A stretch of DNA of 64,000 nt from an uncultured Verrucomicrobiota bacterium (GCA_903838675.1 CAILZI010000038.1:1-64000), one strand, 5' to 3'; shown: positions 35,329 through 44,690, counted from the first letter of the stretch. The notes: generated by a model from the letters alone, not told the origin. Program-made: numbers and translations.

Positions 35329-35604
35329 TCATTTCCGGCGGAAAGGCGCCTCCAGTCTTGCCACCTGTTCTTCGCGCATTTCACGCACAGCTTTGGCAGC
35401 ATCAAAACCCTCCCATCCCGCTACCACCCGCAGTCCATCCTTCTTCCGAACAATCTTCGTCTTCGGCACTTCCTCGCTGAGTTCTATTCGGTCATCGATC
35501 ACATTGAGGCGCAATTTAGAACCGGCACGAAGCTGCAACTGCTCACGCATGGACTTGGGGATCAGGATGCGACCCGTTTTATCGAGGATGACGGTGGCAG
35601 TCAT
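35329..35604 (-). CDS. orphan AbrB/MazE-family transcription factor
   Basis: 91 residues from the ATG at 35604. The SpoVT/AbrB domain is MTATVILDKTGRILIPKSMREQL read in two parts, followed by LRAGSKLRLNVIDDRIELSEE. The C-terminal 40 residues are charged (AVREMREEQVARLEAPF). Such genes are often antitoxins beside PIN-domain genes, but none lies here: the neighbour downstream is the convergent ATP-grasp gene. It may be an orphan antitoxin or a regulator. Confidence 0.8.
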   Translation of the reverse strand: MTATVILDKTGRILIPKSMREQLQLRAGSKLRLNVIDDRIELSEEVPKTKIVRKKDGLRVVAGWEGFDAAKAVREMREEQVARLEAPFRRK

Positions 35605-35661
35605 GGACCCAATTTGCCATGTGACAGGCCATTTCCAACGGGATTCCCAGTCCAATTGCTG

Positions 35662-35672
35662 AATCCGACACA
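35662..35672 (+). promoter_or_regulatory. AATCCGACACA upstream element (copy 2)
   Basis: Lies 53 bases before the start of the DUF1080/cytochrome c protein. The context (TGCTG before, TTTGCTG ten bases on) is shared with copy 3 at 43196. The leader also has a hairpin GGGCGCG/CGCGCCC just before the ATG. Confidence 0.4.
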
Positions 35673-35724
35673 ACCTTTGCTGGCAGTTTTTGACAGACGG
35701 GCGCGTTTAACCACGCGCCCAACC

Positions 35725-38700
35725 ATGAACCGTCTCCTTCTTCTCTCACTCCTGTTCACCTCCTTCGCCTCCGCGCAGGACGGCTTCAAACCGCTCTTCA
35801 ACGGCAAAGACCTCACCGGCTGGGATGGCAATCCAGAACTCTGGAGCGTCGAAGATGGCTGCATCACCGGCAAGACCACCGGCCCCGAACAGCTCGCCTA
35901 CAATCAGTTTCTCATCTGGCGCGGCGGCAAGGTGAAGAACTTTGAACTGCACGCGAAGATCAAGGAAAGCGGCAACAACACCGGCATCCAGTACCGCAGC
36001 AAGGAACTGCCGCAGAACGGCAAGTGGTCCATCGGCGGTTATCAGTGCGACATTCATCCGGCCACACCGAACAACGCGATGGTCTATGAAGAACGCGGGC
36101 GCGGTATCATCGTTCAAAACGGGCAGGGCGTGGTGATCGATCCCGAGGGCAAGCGCTGGCTGGCCTCCGAGCACGAGCCGGTGAAGGTGGACATCGCCAC
36201 ATGGCATGAGTACACCGTCATCGCGCAGGGCAATCACCTCATCCACAAGATCGACGGTCAGGTGACCATCGACCTGCTCGACTTCGAAGAATCGAAGCGC
36301 TCGCTCGAAGGTCTGATCGCCTTCCAGATTCATCGTGGCCCGGCCATGAACGTGCAGATCAAAGACGTGATGCTCAAGGAGCTGCCAGACGGCGGCGTGA
36401 TCTCGTTTGAAAAATCCGCGATCCCCAGCGATGCACAGATCATCGAGGCCAAAGCACCCGCAAAGGGCAAAGGCAAAGCCCAGCCTCCCGCACCAGCACC
36501 CGCTCCGGCCAAAGGCGATGCCAAAGCCAAGGCTGCCAAAGTGAAGCCAAAGCGTCCGGATGCGGTCGGTCCTGCCATCGGCGCGAATGTGGCCACACCG
36601 GTTACGAACATCAAAACCCTGCCGGATTTCAAAGTGGAGCTGCTCTACTCCGTGCCCGGCGGCGAGCAGGGTTCCTGGGTGAACCTCTGCACGGACGACA
36701 AAGGCCGCATCTATGCCAGCGATCAGTATGGCGGTTTGTATCGTTTCAACGCACCCGCTCCAGGCCAGCCGCTGAAGCCTGAAGACGTGCAGAAAGTCGC
36801 CGCAGAGATTCGCGGCGTGAACGGCATGCTGTTTGCCTTTGGTGCGCTCTACCTCGGCGTGAACGATTACGAGAAGAAGGTCCCCAGCGGCCTGTATCGC
36901 GTCACCGACAGCAACAACGACGACATGCCGGACAAGGTGGAGATGTTACGCGAGTTTGACGCCAGCAGCGACCACGGCGTGCATGCCATCGTGCCGACAC
37001 CAGACGGCAAGTCGCTCTACCTCATCACCGGCAACAACGCCGTGCTCAAAGAAGGACCGAAGGCAGGAACGCTCGACACTTCCCCCGTGGCCAAGCTCTG
37101 GGGAGATGACCACCTGCTGACACGCATGCCTGATGGCCGTGGCCACAACCGCCACGTCATGGCTCCCGGCGGCATCGTTTATCGCGTCTCTCCAGATGGA
37201 AAGCAGTTCGAAATCTTCGCCTCCGGCTTCCGCAACATCTTCGACGGCAGCGTGAACCGCGACGGCGAACTCTTCGTGTATGACGCGGACATGGAGTATG
37301 ACTTCAATACCTCCTGGTATCGCCCCACGCGCATCAATCACGTCGTCAGCGGTGCGGAGTTCGGCTGGCGCAATGGCGCGGGCAAGTACCCCGAATTCTA
37401 CTATGACAACCTGCCCGCCACGCTGAACATCGGCCCCGGCTCACCCACCGGCACCACCTTTGGCTACGGCGCAAAGTTCCCCGCGAAATACAAGGACGCC
37501 TTCTACGCGCTCGACTGGAGCTGGGGCAAAATCTACGCCGTGCATCTCACACCCAGCGGTTCCACTTACACCGCCACCAAGGAAGAATTCGTCACCGGCG
37601 GCCCGCTGCCGGTGAGCGATGCCATCATCGGCAAGGACGGCGCAATGTACTTCACCATCGGCGGCCGCCGCGTGCAGTCGGGACTTTATCGGGTGACTTA
37701 CACCGGAAAGGAATCGACAGAGCCAGTAAAAGCCAGGCCGCAGATCACACGCGCCAGCGAGCTGCGTCATGAGCTTGCCGCCTTCCACGGCAAAGCAGAC
37801 CCAAAAGCCGTCCCGTTCGCCTGGCCATATCTCAGTGACAAGGACCGCTTCATCCGCGCCGCCGCACGCACCGTGCTGGAGCACAACCCTGTCTCTGAAT
37901 GGGAAACCAAGGCGCTCAATGAAAAGAACGCCACCGCGCAGCTCGAAGCCCTGCTCGCGCTCACTCGCGTCACAGGAGTGTGCCCCACGCACCGTGCTCC
38001 CGATCACGTCGTGAACACCGCCATGCGCGACAAGCTGTGGACTGCGCTGCTGAAGCTCGACTTCAAGAAGCTCAACAACGAGCAGCGCATGGCCTACGTG
38101 CGACTCACCGAGATCGTGCTGCATCGCTTTGGCAATCCCGACGACACCACCGTGGCCGCGATCATCGCCAAGCTCGATCCCGCATATCCAGCAGGCAACT
38201 TTGAGCTCAACTGGCTGCTCACTGAAACTCTCGCCTATCTCCAGGCACCGAACACCGCCGCCAAAGGCATGGCCCTCATCGCTGCTGCGGAAAGCCAGGA
38301 GCCGCAGATCGAATACGCCCGCAGCCTGCGCTTCCTGAAAACCGGCTGGACCAAGGAGCTCCGCACGCAGCAGCTCGAGTTCCTCCTCAAAGCGGCGAAC
38401 TACAAAGGCGGCAGCAGCTTCGCCATCTTCATCGACTTCATCCGCAAAGACTCACTGGCCACCTTCTCCCCTGGGGAGAACGCGGAGCTTGCCGACCTCA
38501 TCGCGAAGAAACCCGAGGTGAAGAGCGCCATCGAAAACGTCGGAGCCATGTTCGTGGGCCGCACACCGACGATGTGGACGCTCGACGAGCTCAGCGCCGC
38601 CGCCAAGACCGGCATGAAGAAACGCAGCTTCGACAACGGCCGCAAGATGTTCACCGCCGCCGCCTGCTACACCTGCCACCGCTTCGGCAACGCCGGCGGC

Positions 38701-39069
38701 ATGACCGGCCCCGATCTGACCGGTGCAGGTGGACGCTACAGCCCTCACGACCTGCTCGACAACATCATCAACCCCAGCAAGGTCATCAACGAACAGTTCG
38801 TCCCCATCATCGTCACCAAAAACGATGGCTCCATCATGAGCGGCGTGGTCGTGAATCTCAGCGGCGACGGCGTCACCCTCAACACCGACCTCACCGACCC
38901 CAACCAGCGTGTGAACGTGGACCGCAAAGAAGTGAAGAGCATCGAACTCAGCACCGTCTCCCCCATGCCGCCGATGCTCCTCGCCATGCTCAAGAAAGAC
39001 GAAATCCTCGACCTCCTCGCCTACGTCCTCAGCGGTGGCGACAAGGCGAACGCGATGTTTGGGAAGTGA
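35725..39069 (+). CDS. exported DUF1080 + dehydrogenase propeller + TIGR02603-type cytochrome c protein
   Basis: 1114 residues from the ATG at 35725 (signal peptide MNRLLLLSLLFTSFASAQ). The N-terminal DUF1080/3-keto-disaccharide hydrolase domain spans about 18-228 (FKPLFNGKDLTGWDGN, GNNTGIQYRS, WHEYTVIAQGN). A very basic Ala/Lys/Pro linker (about 235-290, PAKGKGKAQPPAPAPAPAKG) precedes a dehydrogenase beta-propeller (about 300-680), HEAT-like repeats (about 690-950) and a C-terminal haem domain with CYTCH at 981-985. 3-keto sugar hydrolysis fused to a cytochrome suggests oxidative sugar degradation in the periplasm (inference). Confidence 0.93.
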   Translation: MNRLLLLSLLFTSFASAQDGFKPLFNGKDLTGWDGNPELWSVEDGCITGKTTGPEQLAYNQFLIWRGGKVKNFELHAKIKESGNNTGIQYRSKELPQNGKWSIGGYQCDIHPATPNNAMVYEERGRGIIVQNGQGVVIDPEGKRWLASEHEPVKVDIATWHEYTVIAQGNHLIHKIDGQVTIDLLDFEESKRSLEGLIAFQIHRGPAMNVQIKDVMLKELPDGGVISFEKSAIPSDAQIIEAKAPAKGKGKAQPPAPAPAPAKGDAKAKAAKVKPKRPDAVGPAIGANVATPVTNIKTLPDFKVELLYSVPGGEQGSWVNLCTDDKGRIYASDQYGGLYRFNAPAPGQPLKPEDVQKVAAEIRGVNGMLFAFGALYLGVNDYEKKVPSGLYRVTDSNNDDMPDKVEMLREFDASSDHGVHAIVPTPDGKSLYLITGNNAVLKEGPKAGTLDTSPVAKLWGDDHLLTRMPDGRGHNRHVMAPGGIVYRVSPDGKQFEIFASGFRNIFDGSVNRDGELFVYDADMEYDFNTSWYRPTRINHVVSGAEFGWRNGAGKYPEFYYDNLPATLNIGPGSPTGTTFGYGAKFPAKYKDAFYALDWSWGKIYAVHLTPSGSTYTATKEEFVTGGPLPVSDAIIGKDGAMYFTIGGRRVQSGLYRVTYTGKESTEPVKARPQITRASELRHELAAFHGKADPKAVPFAWPYLSDKDRFIRAAARTVLEHNPVSEWETKALNEKNATAQLEALLALTRVTGVCPTHRAPDHVVNTAMRDKLWTALLKLDFKKLNNEQRMAYVRLTEIVLHRFGNPDDTTVAAIIAKLDPAYPAGNFELNWLLTETLAYLQAPNTAAKGMALIAAAESQEPQIEYARSLRFLKTGWTKELRTQQLEFLLKAANYKGGSSFAIFIDFIRKDSLATFSPGENAELADLIAKKPEVKSAIENVGAMFVGRTPTMWTLDELSAAAKTGMKKRSFDNGRKMFTAAACYTCHRFGNAGGMTGPDLTGAGGRYSPHDLLDNIINPSKVINEQFVPIIVTKNDGSIMSGVVVNLSGDGVTLNTDLTDPNQRVNVDRKEVKSIELSTVSPMPPMLLAMLKKDEILDLLAYVLSGGDKANAMFGK

Positions 39070-39076
39070 GCTGAGT

Positions 39077-39691
39077 TCAAAGCATGGGTCTCACGGCCTT
39101 GAGAATGTCCGCTTTGACTTTGGCCCAGGTGGTTTTGACGAGACTCTTCGGAGTCTCGGTTTTCTCCGCGTCTTCAAAGTAGATCATGCTGCGCAGCGGA
39201 ATCATGGGATCATGTTTGGGAAACTTGAGCGCATAGCTGCGCAATATTTCATCCAGACCGATTTCCTTGAGCAGCATGTGCAAATCGTAAAAATCCTTCT
39301 TCGCACCACGGTTGCTGATGGCCCCCAGCTTCATGGCTACGACATCTGGCAGGCTCATCATCCGCACGTCTTCGATGGTCTCGTACGGATGCAGAAGCGG
39401 GTAGCGATAAGTGACAAAGTCCACCTTCACCTTCTCAATAAAGGCCATCATGCCATTGCTGTTGTCGTTGGTGAGCTGGAACGATGGAAAATCTTCCGCG
39501 AGAGCCGCAGCAATGACCTTGTTGTCGAACTTCTCCGGCCGAAAAAAGTCCAGATCCACCGACATGCGATGCCCGAAGCGCAATGCCAGCGAGGTCCCGC
39601 CCACCAAGGCGAAGCCATCCAAGGCCTGGTGCGCACACAGGTTCTTCAGTAATGCCAGGGTGCCTGGGGGAACGGCTTCGCTGTGCAGCAT
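39077..39691 (-). CDS. AbiEii/AbiGii-family nucleotidyltransferase (toxin)
   Basis: 204 residues of the AbiEii nucleotidyltransferase family, whose members are toxins of type IV or type VII-like toxin-antitoxin pairs that transfer nucleotides to tRNA. The active site is GGTSLALRFGHRMSVDLDFF (31-50), with the Asp pair D46-x-D48; a Lys/Asp stretch NRGAKKDFYDLHMLL follows. The start lies inside the antitoxin gene (46-base overlap). Cognate antitoxin is the gene immediately upstream. Confidence 0.9.
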   Translation of the reverse strand: MLHSEAVPPGTLALLKNLCAHQALDGFALVGGTSLALRFGHRMSVDLDFFRPEKFDNKVIAAALAEDFPSFQLTNDNSNGMMAFIEKVKVDFVTYRYPLLHPYETIEDVRMMSLPDVVAMKLGAISNRGAKKDFYDLHMLLKEIGLDEILRSYALKFPKHDPMIPLRSMIYFEDAEKTETPKSLVKTTWAKVKADILKAVRPML

Positions 39692-39972
39692 CTAAAATCC
39701 TCCTTTTTTAGGTTCAGCGCCAGACAGAGCAGGGCAACATTCTGCGGACTGAGCGAGCGCAGCCCAGTTACTATCGTGCGAAGTTTTTCATCGCCATAGT
39801 GCCGACGAATGGCACGCCAGCCCTCCATCGCACCAACGACCAGTACTCGCTCAATGATTTGTGCTGCGTGCCTGTCAGGATCAAGCCGGGCAGGATTCAC
39901 ATCCCAAAACCATTCAGCCGGAAGCCCAAGAGGCGTCCTTGCTTTTTTAGCTGTTGGGGCGGCTGATTTCAT
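39646..39972 (-). CDS. DUF6922-like antitoxin of the AbiEii pair
   Basis: 108 residues. The core pattern WFWDVNPARLDPDRHAAQII, then RVLVVGAMEGWRAIRRHYGD and LRSLSPQNVALLCLAL, matches the short proteins (DUF6922) that sit before AbiEii-type nucleotidyltransferases and are presumed antitoxins. It is the first gene of the pair and overlaps the toxin gene by 46 bases, implying coupled translation. The DUF number is my recollection; the partner relation is clear from the arrangement. Confidence 0.75.
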   Translation of the reverse strand: MKSAAPTAKKARTPLGLPAEWFWDVNPARLDPDRHAAQIIERVLVVGAMEGWRAIRRHYGDEKLRTIVTGLRSLSPQNVALLCLALNLKKEDFRCCTAKPFPQAPWHY

Positions 39973-40052
39973 TTTGTAAAGGCTACACGCCTCTCTCCAA
40001 ACCTCAACTCTCCTCTGCCAGAACTCCCTCTTTGCCTCGTTATCTCTCGCCC

Positions 40053-41450
40053 ATGAAACGCCTCGCCCTGCTTCTCTTCGCCGTTTGTTCTTCGATCTCG
40101 GCGGCTCCGCAACCCAACATCCTCGTCATCATCGCGGACGATCTCGGTTACGCAGACATCGGCGTTCATGGCGGCAAGGTGGTGCCCACACCGAACATCG
40201 ATGCCCTCGCGGCCAGCGGCATTCGCTGCACGAACGGCTATGTCACCGCGCCCTATTGCAGTCCTTCGCGGGCAGGATTCCTAACGGGCAAATCACAGAC
40301 ACGCTTCGGCCATGAATTCAATCCGCATGTCGGCGATGAAGCCAAGCTCGGCCTGCCGCTGGATCAACGCACCATCGCCAACGTTCTGCATGATGCGGGT
40401 TACGCGACCTCCCTCATCGGCAAATGGCATCAGGGCTTCGATGCAGCTCATCACCCGCAGTCGCGCGGCTTTGACGAGTTTTTCGGTTTCCTCGTCGGCG
40501 GGCACAACTACCTGCTCCATCATGATGCCGAACCCGAGTTCGGCTCCGCGCATTCGCATAACATGATCTACCGCGGTCGCGAGTTGCAGCACCTCGACGG
40601 CTTCACGACGGATTTGTTCACCGACGAAGCCCTCGGCTTCATGAACCGCAACACCGCCAAGCCTTGGTTCCTCTACCTCGCCTACAATGCCGTCCACACG
40701 CCGCTGGAGATTGCCAACAAGCTCAAGGACCGCATTCCCGCCGACGTCACCGATCCAAATCGCCGCGGCTACCTCGCGCTGCTGCTGGGCCTAGACGACT
40801 CCGTGGGCCGCATCTCCGCCGAACTCAAAGCCAAACATCCGAACACCCTTGTGTTCTTCTTCAGCGACAACGGCGGCTCCGGCCGGAAACCCTTCTTCGC
40901 CTACAACACCGGCCTCAACACCCCGCTGCGTGGCGACAAAGGCCAGACGCTCGAAGGCGGCATTCGCGTGCCGTTCTTTGTGAGCTGGCCCGATAAGCTG
41001 CCTGCTGGTAAAACGTACGATCAACCAGTGAGCACCATGGACATCCTGCCCACGGTCTGCGCCGTCACCGGAGCACCGCAGCCCGGTGGCGTCGAAGGCG
41101 TGAATCTCCTGCCGCATCTCAAGGGTGAAATCACCACCGCACCGCACGACACCCTCGCCTGGCGTTTCGGTCCGCAGAAAGCCATCCGCCAGGGAAACTG
41201 GAAACTCGTCGATGCGCGCGACATGGAGGCCAAAACCGAGTCCGGCTGGCAGCTCTACGATTTGAGCACCGATATTGGCGAACAGCACGACCTCGCCTCT
41301 ACCAAGCCCGAGCTCGCCGCCAAACTTTCCAAAGCCTGGGACGAGTGGAACGCCAAAAATATGGCTCCGCAGTGGCATGGCGGCACCACCGAAGATCCCA
41401 CCGCTCCGCAGAAGCCAGCCGCAAAGGCCGGCAAGGCGAAAGAGAAGTGA
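40053..41450 (+). CDS. type I sulfatase, exported
   Basis: 465 residues from the ATG at 40053; signal peptide MKRLALLLFAVCSSISA. Alkaline-phosphatase-superfamily sulfatase with metal-binding IADDLGYADIG and the maturation motif C-S-P-S-R at 69-73, whose Cys becomes formylglycine. GKWHQGF and a late FFFSDNGGSGRKPF complete the active site. It should release sulfate from sulfated glycans. The C-terminus is a basic Ala/Lys tail (KPAAKAGKAKEK). The gene stands alone between a toxin-antitoxin pair and a P450 gene. Confidence 0.94.
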   Translation: MKRLALLLFAVCSSISAAPQPNILVIIADDLGYADIGVHGGKVVPTPNIDALAASGIRCTNGYVTAPYCSPSRAGFLTGKSQTRFGHEFNPHVGDEAKLGLPLDQRTIANVLHDAGYATSLIGKWHQGFDAAHHPQSRGFDEFFGFLVGGHNYLLHHDAEPEFGSAHSHNMIYRGRELQHLDGFTTDLFTDEALGFMNRNTAKPWFLYLAYNAVHTPLEIANKLKDRIPADVTDPNRRGYLALLLGLDDSVGRISAELKAKHPNTLVFFFSDNGGSGRKPFFAYNTGLNTPLRGDKGQTLEGGIRVPFFVSWPDKLPAGKTYDQPVSTMDILPTVCAVTGAPQPGGVEGVNLLPHLKGEITTAPHDTLAWRFGPQKAIRQGNWKLVDARDMEAKTESGWQLYDLSTDIGEQHDLASTKPELAAKLSKAWDEWNAKNMAPQWHGGTTEDPTAPQKPAAKAGKAKEK

Positions 41451-41546
41451 CTAAACGGCCTTAACACAGGCCGCAGGCATCATCCTACAAAGAGCAAACA
41501 TTGCGCTGTAAGCTTCCTGCATTCAGCGTTTGGTTCATCTCCTCCT

Positions 41547-42689
41547 ATGCCCGCTTTCTCCGACCCCTTCCGCGAAATCCGCAGCACCTCCGGCGTGCTG
41601 CAGTGCCCTTTTCACGGCGAAGACATCACCATGATCCTGCGCCACGAAGACGTGCGCAAGGCCGCCAAAGACTGGCAGACCTTCAGCTCTGACGCGCCCT
41701 TCCGCGTGCCCATCCCTTCGGAGGAGGCCGTGCGGACCATGCGCCAGCTGCCCATTGAAACCAATCCGCCTGAGCACACCGACTACCGCGCCATCGTGGA
41801 GCCCTTTTTCCAACGCGCCAAAGACCCTGCGGTGATCGTCCATGTCGAGGCACTGATGGAGAGCATGCTCACGCAGGCGCTGAGCCGCGACTCGATTGAG
41901 ATTGTGAACGAGTTCGCGCTGCCCATCCAGTCACGCGCCCTGACCCACCTGCTCAACGTGCCTGCATCCGAAGGCGAAACCTGGATCGGCTGGGGCATCC
42001 ACGTCTTCAAAGTCACCGGCGGCGAGTTTAAAACGGGCAATGTGCTCGAAGACTACCTCCACGCGCAGTTTGACCGTGCCGAGGCGAATCCCGGTGCGGA
42101 CTTCTTCAGTGCCCTCACGCAGGCGGAGTATCGCGGACGCAAGCTCACGCGCGAGGAGATGATGGGCTTTGCCAATCTCGCCTTCGCCGGCGGACGTGAC
42201 ACGATCATCCACACGATTTCCTGCGCCCTGGGTTATCTTGCCGAACATCCCGAGGCACTGGAGTTTCTGCGCGCAGACCCCAAGCGCATCACTCTCGCCA
42301 GCGAAGAGTTCTTCCGCGTCTTCATGCCGCTCACTCACATCGGCCGCGTCTGCCCGGCAGACACCGATGTCCATGGCACGACCGTCAAAGCCGGTGACCG
42401 CATCTCCCTCGCCTGGGCTTCCGCCAACTTCGACGCCAGTGCTTTCCCGGCACCCGAGGAAGTCCGCCTCGACCGCAAACCCAACCCGCATCTCTCCTTC
42501 GGCTTCGGCACCCATCTCTGCCTCGGCGCTCCGCACGCACGCCTCATCCTGCGCACGTTGCTGCGCTTGTGCTGTGAACGCGTGAAGAGCATCACCATTC
42601 TCAAGGCCGAAGAACGCGTCGAACATGAAGCCAAGTTCGACCGCACGCTCGGTTACGACTCGCTGACGGTGAAGCTTGAAGCCCTCTAA
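41547..42689 (+). CDS. cytochrome P450
   Basis: 380 residues, a bacterial soluble class P450. The I-helix oxygen-activation motif is FAGGRDTII, the ExxR region is weak (EEFFRV), and the haem-binding loop is FGFGTHLCLGAPHARL with the axial Cys at 325. Early pieces ETNPPEHTDYRAIVEPFF are typical of CYP families that hydroxylate terpenoids, fatty acids or aromatics. No ferredoxin or reductase gene is adjacent, so electron partners must be elsewhere. Substrate unknown. Confidence 0.93.
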   Translation: MPAFSDPFREIRSTSGVLQCPFHGEDITMILRHEDVRKAAKDWQTFSSDAPFRVPIPSEEAVRTMRQLPIETNPPEHTDYRAIVEPFFQRAKDPAVIVHVEALMESMLTQALSRDSIEIVNEFALPIQSRALTHLLNVPASEGETWIGWGIHVFKVTGGEFKTGNVLEDYLHAQFDRAEANPGADFFSALTQAEYRGRKLTREEMMGFANLAFAGGRDTIIHTISCALGYLAEHPEALEFLRADPKRITLASEEFFRVFMPLTHIGRVCPADTDVHGTTVKAGDRISLAWASANFDASAFPAPEEVRLDRKPNPHLSFGFGTHLCLGAPHARLILRTLLRLCCERVKSITILKAEERVEHEAKFDRTLGYDSLTVKLEAL

Positions 42690-42693
42690 AAAC

Positions 42694-43146
42694 TCACCAC
42701 CCGATCAACCGCGTGATCGCAGCCCGCAGCGCGGTTTCAAGTATCGCCGCTTCTGCATGCGTCACCGGAATGGTGACTTTCTTCACGCTCTTCGATGCGG
42801 TTTCCTGACGCGACATGCTCATGAAGTACGGTGCCTTCTGCGGATCATCGCGGAAGGTCAGTTCAAAGGCGCTGTTGGCCTTCTCAGACTGATGGAAAAG
42901 CTTTGCCTGCTCCTGGCGGCCCTGCAGCGTGGCTAGGACGGCACCAAGGTCTGAGAGGCCCCATTTCATGGTGATCTTCTGCTCCCAATCGAACTGCTTC
43001 TCCCCGCTCTGCGAAGCCGCATCCACAAACACAGCGCCTTTGCTCCGATTGAACTCGAAACGGATCACCCCGCCGGTGCCGCGGCCGTTGGGTTTGTAAA
43101 TGGCATATTCGGCAGACTGCTTGGTGGCGGCGGCATTCGAGGTCAT
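42694..43146 (-). CDS. Whirly-like single-stranded nucleic acid-binding protein (putative)
   Basis: 150 residues, no signal peptide. The pattern matches the plant Whirly fold in order: a first beta-sheet with EYAIYKPNG and KGAVFVDAA, then FDWEQK (52-57; YDW.RK in Whirly proteins), DLG (66-68; ELG or EIG), LFH (83-85; FFH), a beta strand YFMSMSRQE (107-115; FNLSVQN), IPVTHAE (126-132; IPITKAE) and the C-terminal helix ending RLIGW (146-150; HLIGW). Whirly proteins bind single-stranded DNA in organelles. The assignment rests on pattern matching alone. It converges on the P450 gene. Confidence 0.6.
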   Translation of the reverse strand: MTSNAAATKQSAEYAIYKPNGRGTGGVIRFEFNRSKGAVFVDAASQSGEKQFDWEQKITMKWGLSDLGAVLATLQGRQEQAKLFHQSEKANSAFELTFRDDPQKAPYFMSMSRQETASKSVKKVTIPVTHAEAAILETALRAAITRLIGW

Positions 43147-43195
43147 GGCGGCGAAAAACTAAAATGCCCCATTCGAATAACAAGCCTGCATGCTG

Positions 43196-43206
43196 AATCC
43201 GACACA
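43196..43206 (+). promoter_or_regulatory. AATCCGACACA upstream element (copy 3)
   Basis: Lies 51 bases before the sulfatase start at 43257 and is preceded by TGCTG and followed by TTTTTGCTGAGATGT. The string TTTGCTGAGATGT recurs at 44699-44711 upstream of the next sulfatase. Confidence 0.4.
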
Positions 43207-43256
43207 GTTTTTGCTGAGATGTCCGGACCAGGCCGTTCGTTACACGCGCACCCACC

Positions 43257-44690
43257 ATGCACCGCTTCTGCTCCGCTCTCCTCTTCCTCGTCGCTTTTTG
43301 CCCTGCGCTCCTGGCAGCCGACAAGCCCAACATTGTCTTCATCCTGGCCGATGACCTCGGTCAGATGGACATCGGTGCGTTCAACCCGAAGACGTTTTAT
43401 GAAACGCCGAACATCGACGGGCTGGCGAAGCGAGGGATGAAGTTCACGCAAGGCTATGCAGCTTGCTGCGTCTGCTCGCCCACTCGTGGCAGCCTCATGA
43501 CCGGGAAGTATCCACCGCGTTTTGGCGTCACCAATTTCATTCCTGGAGGCCGCGCGGGAAAACTGCTGCCAGCACCGAATGCAGGTCAGCTGCCGCTGGC
43601 GGAGGTCACCATCGCTGAATCTCTGCGCGATGCGGGATATGAAACGTTCTTTGCCGGCAAATGGCATCTGGGCGGCGCGGGCTTCATGCCGCGTGACCAA
43701 GGCTTCACGCATGACGAAAGCGAGGGCACCGGACCGAAGGGAGGCAAGGCCAAGGAGCCGGAGGATCCGAAGCATACGGACAGCATCACCGACGCGGCGG
43801 TAAAGTTCATCGAGGCCAACAAAGACAAGCCCTTCTACGCCTACCTGCCCTACAATGCACCCCATGTGCCCATCGGCGCACGTGCCGATCTGGTGGCGAA
43901 GTGGCAGGAAAAAGCGAAGCAGGCTCCCGCAGATGCCTGGGGCCAGGAGCGGGCGAGTCAGGTGCGCCTCGTGCAAAACAATCCGGTCTATGCCGCCATG
44001 CTGGAGCAGTTTGACACGGCCATTGGTCGCGTGCTGTCCACTTTGGAAAAGAACGGACTCACGGAGAAAACCATTGTGGTCTTCATGTCTGACAACGGCG
44101 GCCTCTCGACTGCGGAGGGGCATCCCACCTCCAACCTTCCGCTGCGTGGCGGCAAAGGCTGGCCCTATGAAGGCGGCGTGCGCGAGCCAATGATCGTCGT
44201 GGCCCCCGGTGTGACGAAGCCTGACACTACCTGCGATTCACCTGTCATCAGCACAGACTTTTATCCTACTCTGCTGCAGCTCGCAGGCCAGCCGTTGAAA
44301 CCGGAGCAGCATCTCGATGGCGTGAGCTTCCTGCCGCTGCTCAAAGGCGAAACCATGCAGCGTGGCAGGGCGCTTTTCTGGCACTACCCACACTACTCGA
44401 ACCAAGGCGGCCCACCCTGCACCACCATCCGTGATGGCGACTGGAAACTCATCGAGTGGCATGAAGACGGCGCGCTGGAGCTTTACAACATCCCGCAGGA
44501 CATCGGCGAAAAGAACAATCTGGCCGCTGCACAGCCTGAAAAGGTGAAGGAACTGCACGAGAAGCTCATCGCATGGCGAAAAGAGGTCGGTGCACTGATG
44601 CCGACGCCCAATCCGAACTTTGATCCAAACGCGAAGCAAGAGACCGTCGCCCCGAAAAAGGCAAAGAAGAAAAAGCAGGCGGCACCCTGA
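43257..44690 (+). CDS. type I sulfatase, exported
   Basis: 477 residues, signal peptide ending ...ALLAADKPN. Metal-site strand FILADDLGQMDIG, maturation motif C-S-P-T-R with the formylglycine Cys at 73, GKWHLGGAGF, and MSDNGGLSTAEG. It belongs to the arylsulfatase A-like group active on sulfated sugars. The C-terminal tail is strongly basic (PKKAKKKKQAAP). First gene of a three-sulfatase tandem; 46 bases separate it from the next. A conserved 11-base element precedes it. Confidence 0.94.
   Translation: MHRFCSALLFLVAFCPALLAADKPNIVFILADDLGQMDIGAFNPKTFYETPNIDGLAKRGMKFTQGYAACCVCSPTRGSLMTGKYPPRFGVTNFIPGGRAGKLLPAPNAGQLPLAEVTIAESLRDAGYETFFAGKWHLGGAGFMPRDQGFTHDESEGTGPKGGKAKEPEDPKHTDSITDAAVKFIEANKDKPFYAYLPYNAPHVPIGARADLVAKWQEKAKQAPADAWGQERASQVRLVQNNPVYAAMLEQFDTAIGRVLSTLEKNGLTEKTIVVFMSDNGGLSTAEGHPTSNLPLRGGKGWPYEGGVREPMIVVAPGVTKPDTTCDSPVISTDFYPTLLQLAGQPLKPEQHLDGVSFLPLLKGETMQRGRALFWHYPHYSNQGGPPCTTIRDGDWKLIEWHEDGALELYNIPQDIGEKNNLAAAQPEKVKELHEKLIAWRKEVGALMPTPNPNFDPNAKQETVAPKKAKKKKQAAP

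Noticed and set aside
35329..35604. Second toxin-antitoxin locus at the orphan AbrB gene
   Set aside because: No toxin-like gene is adjacent; the neighbour is a convergent ATP-grasp gene.
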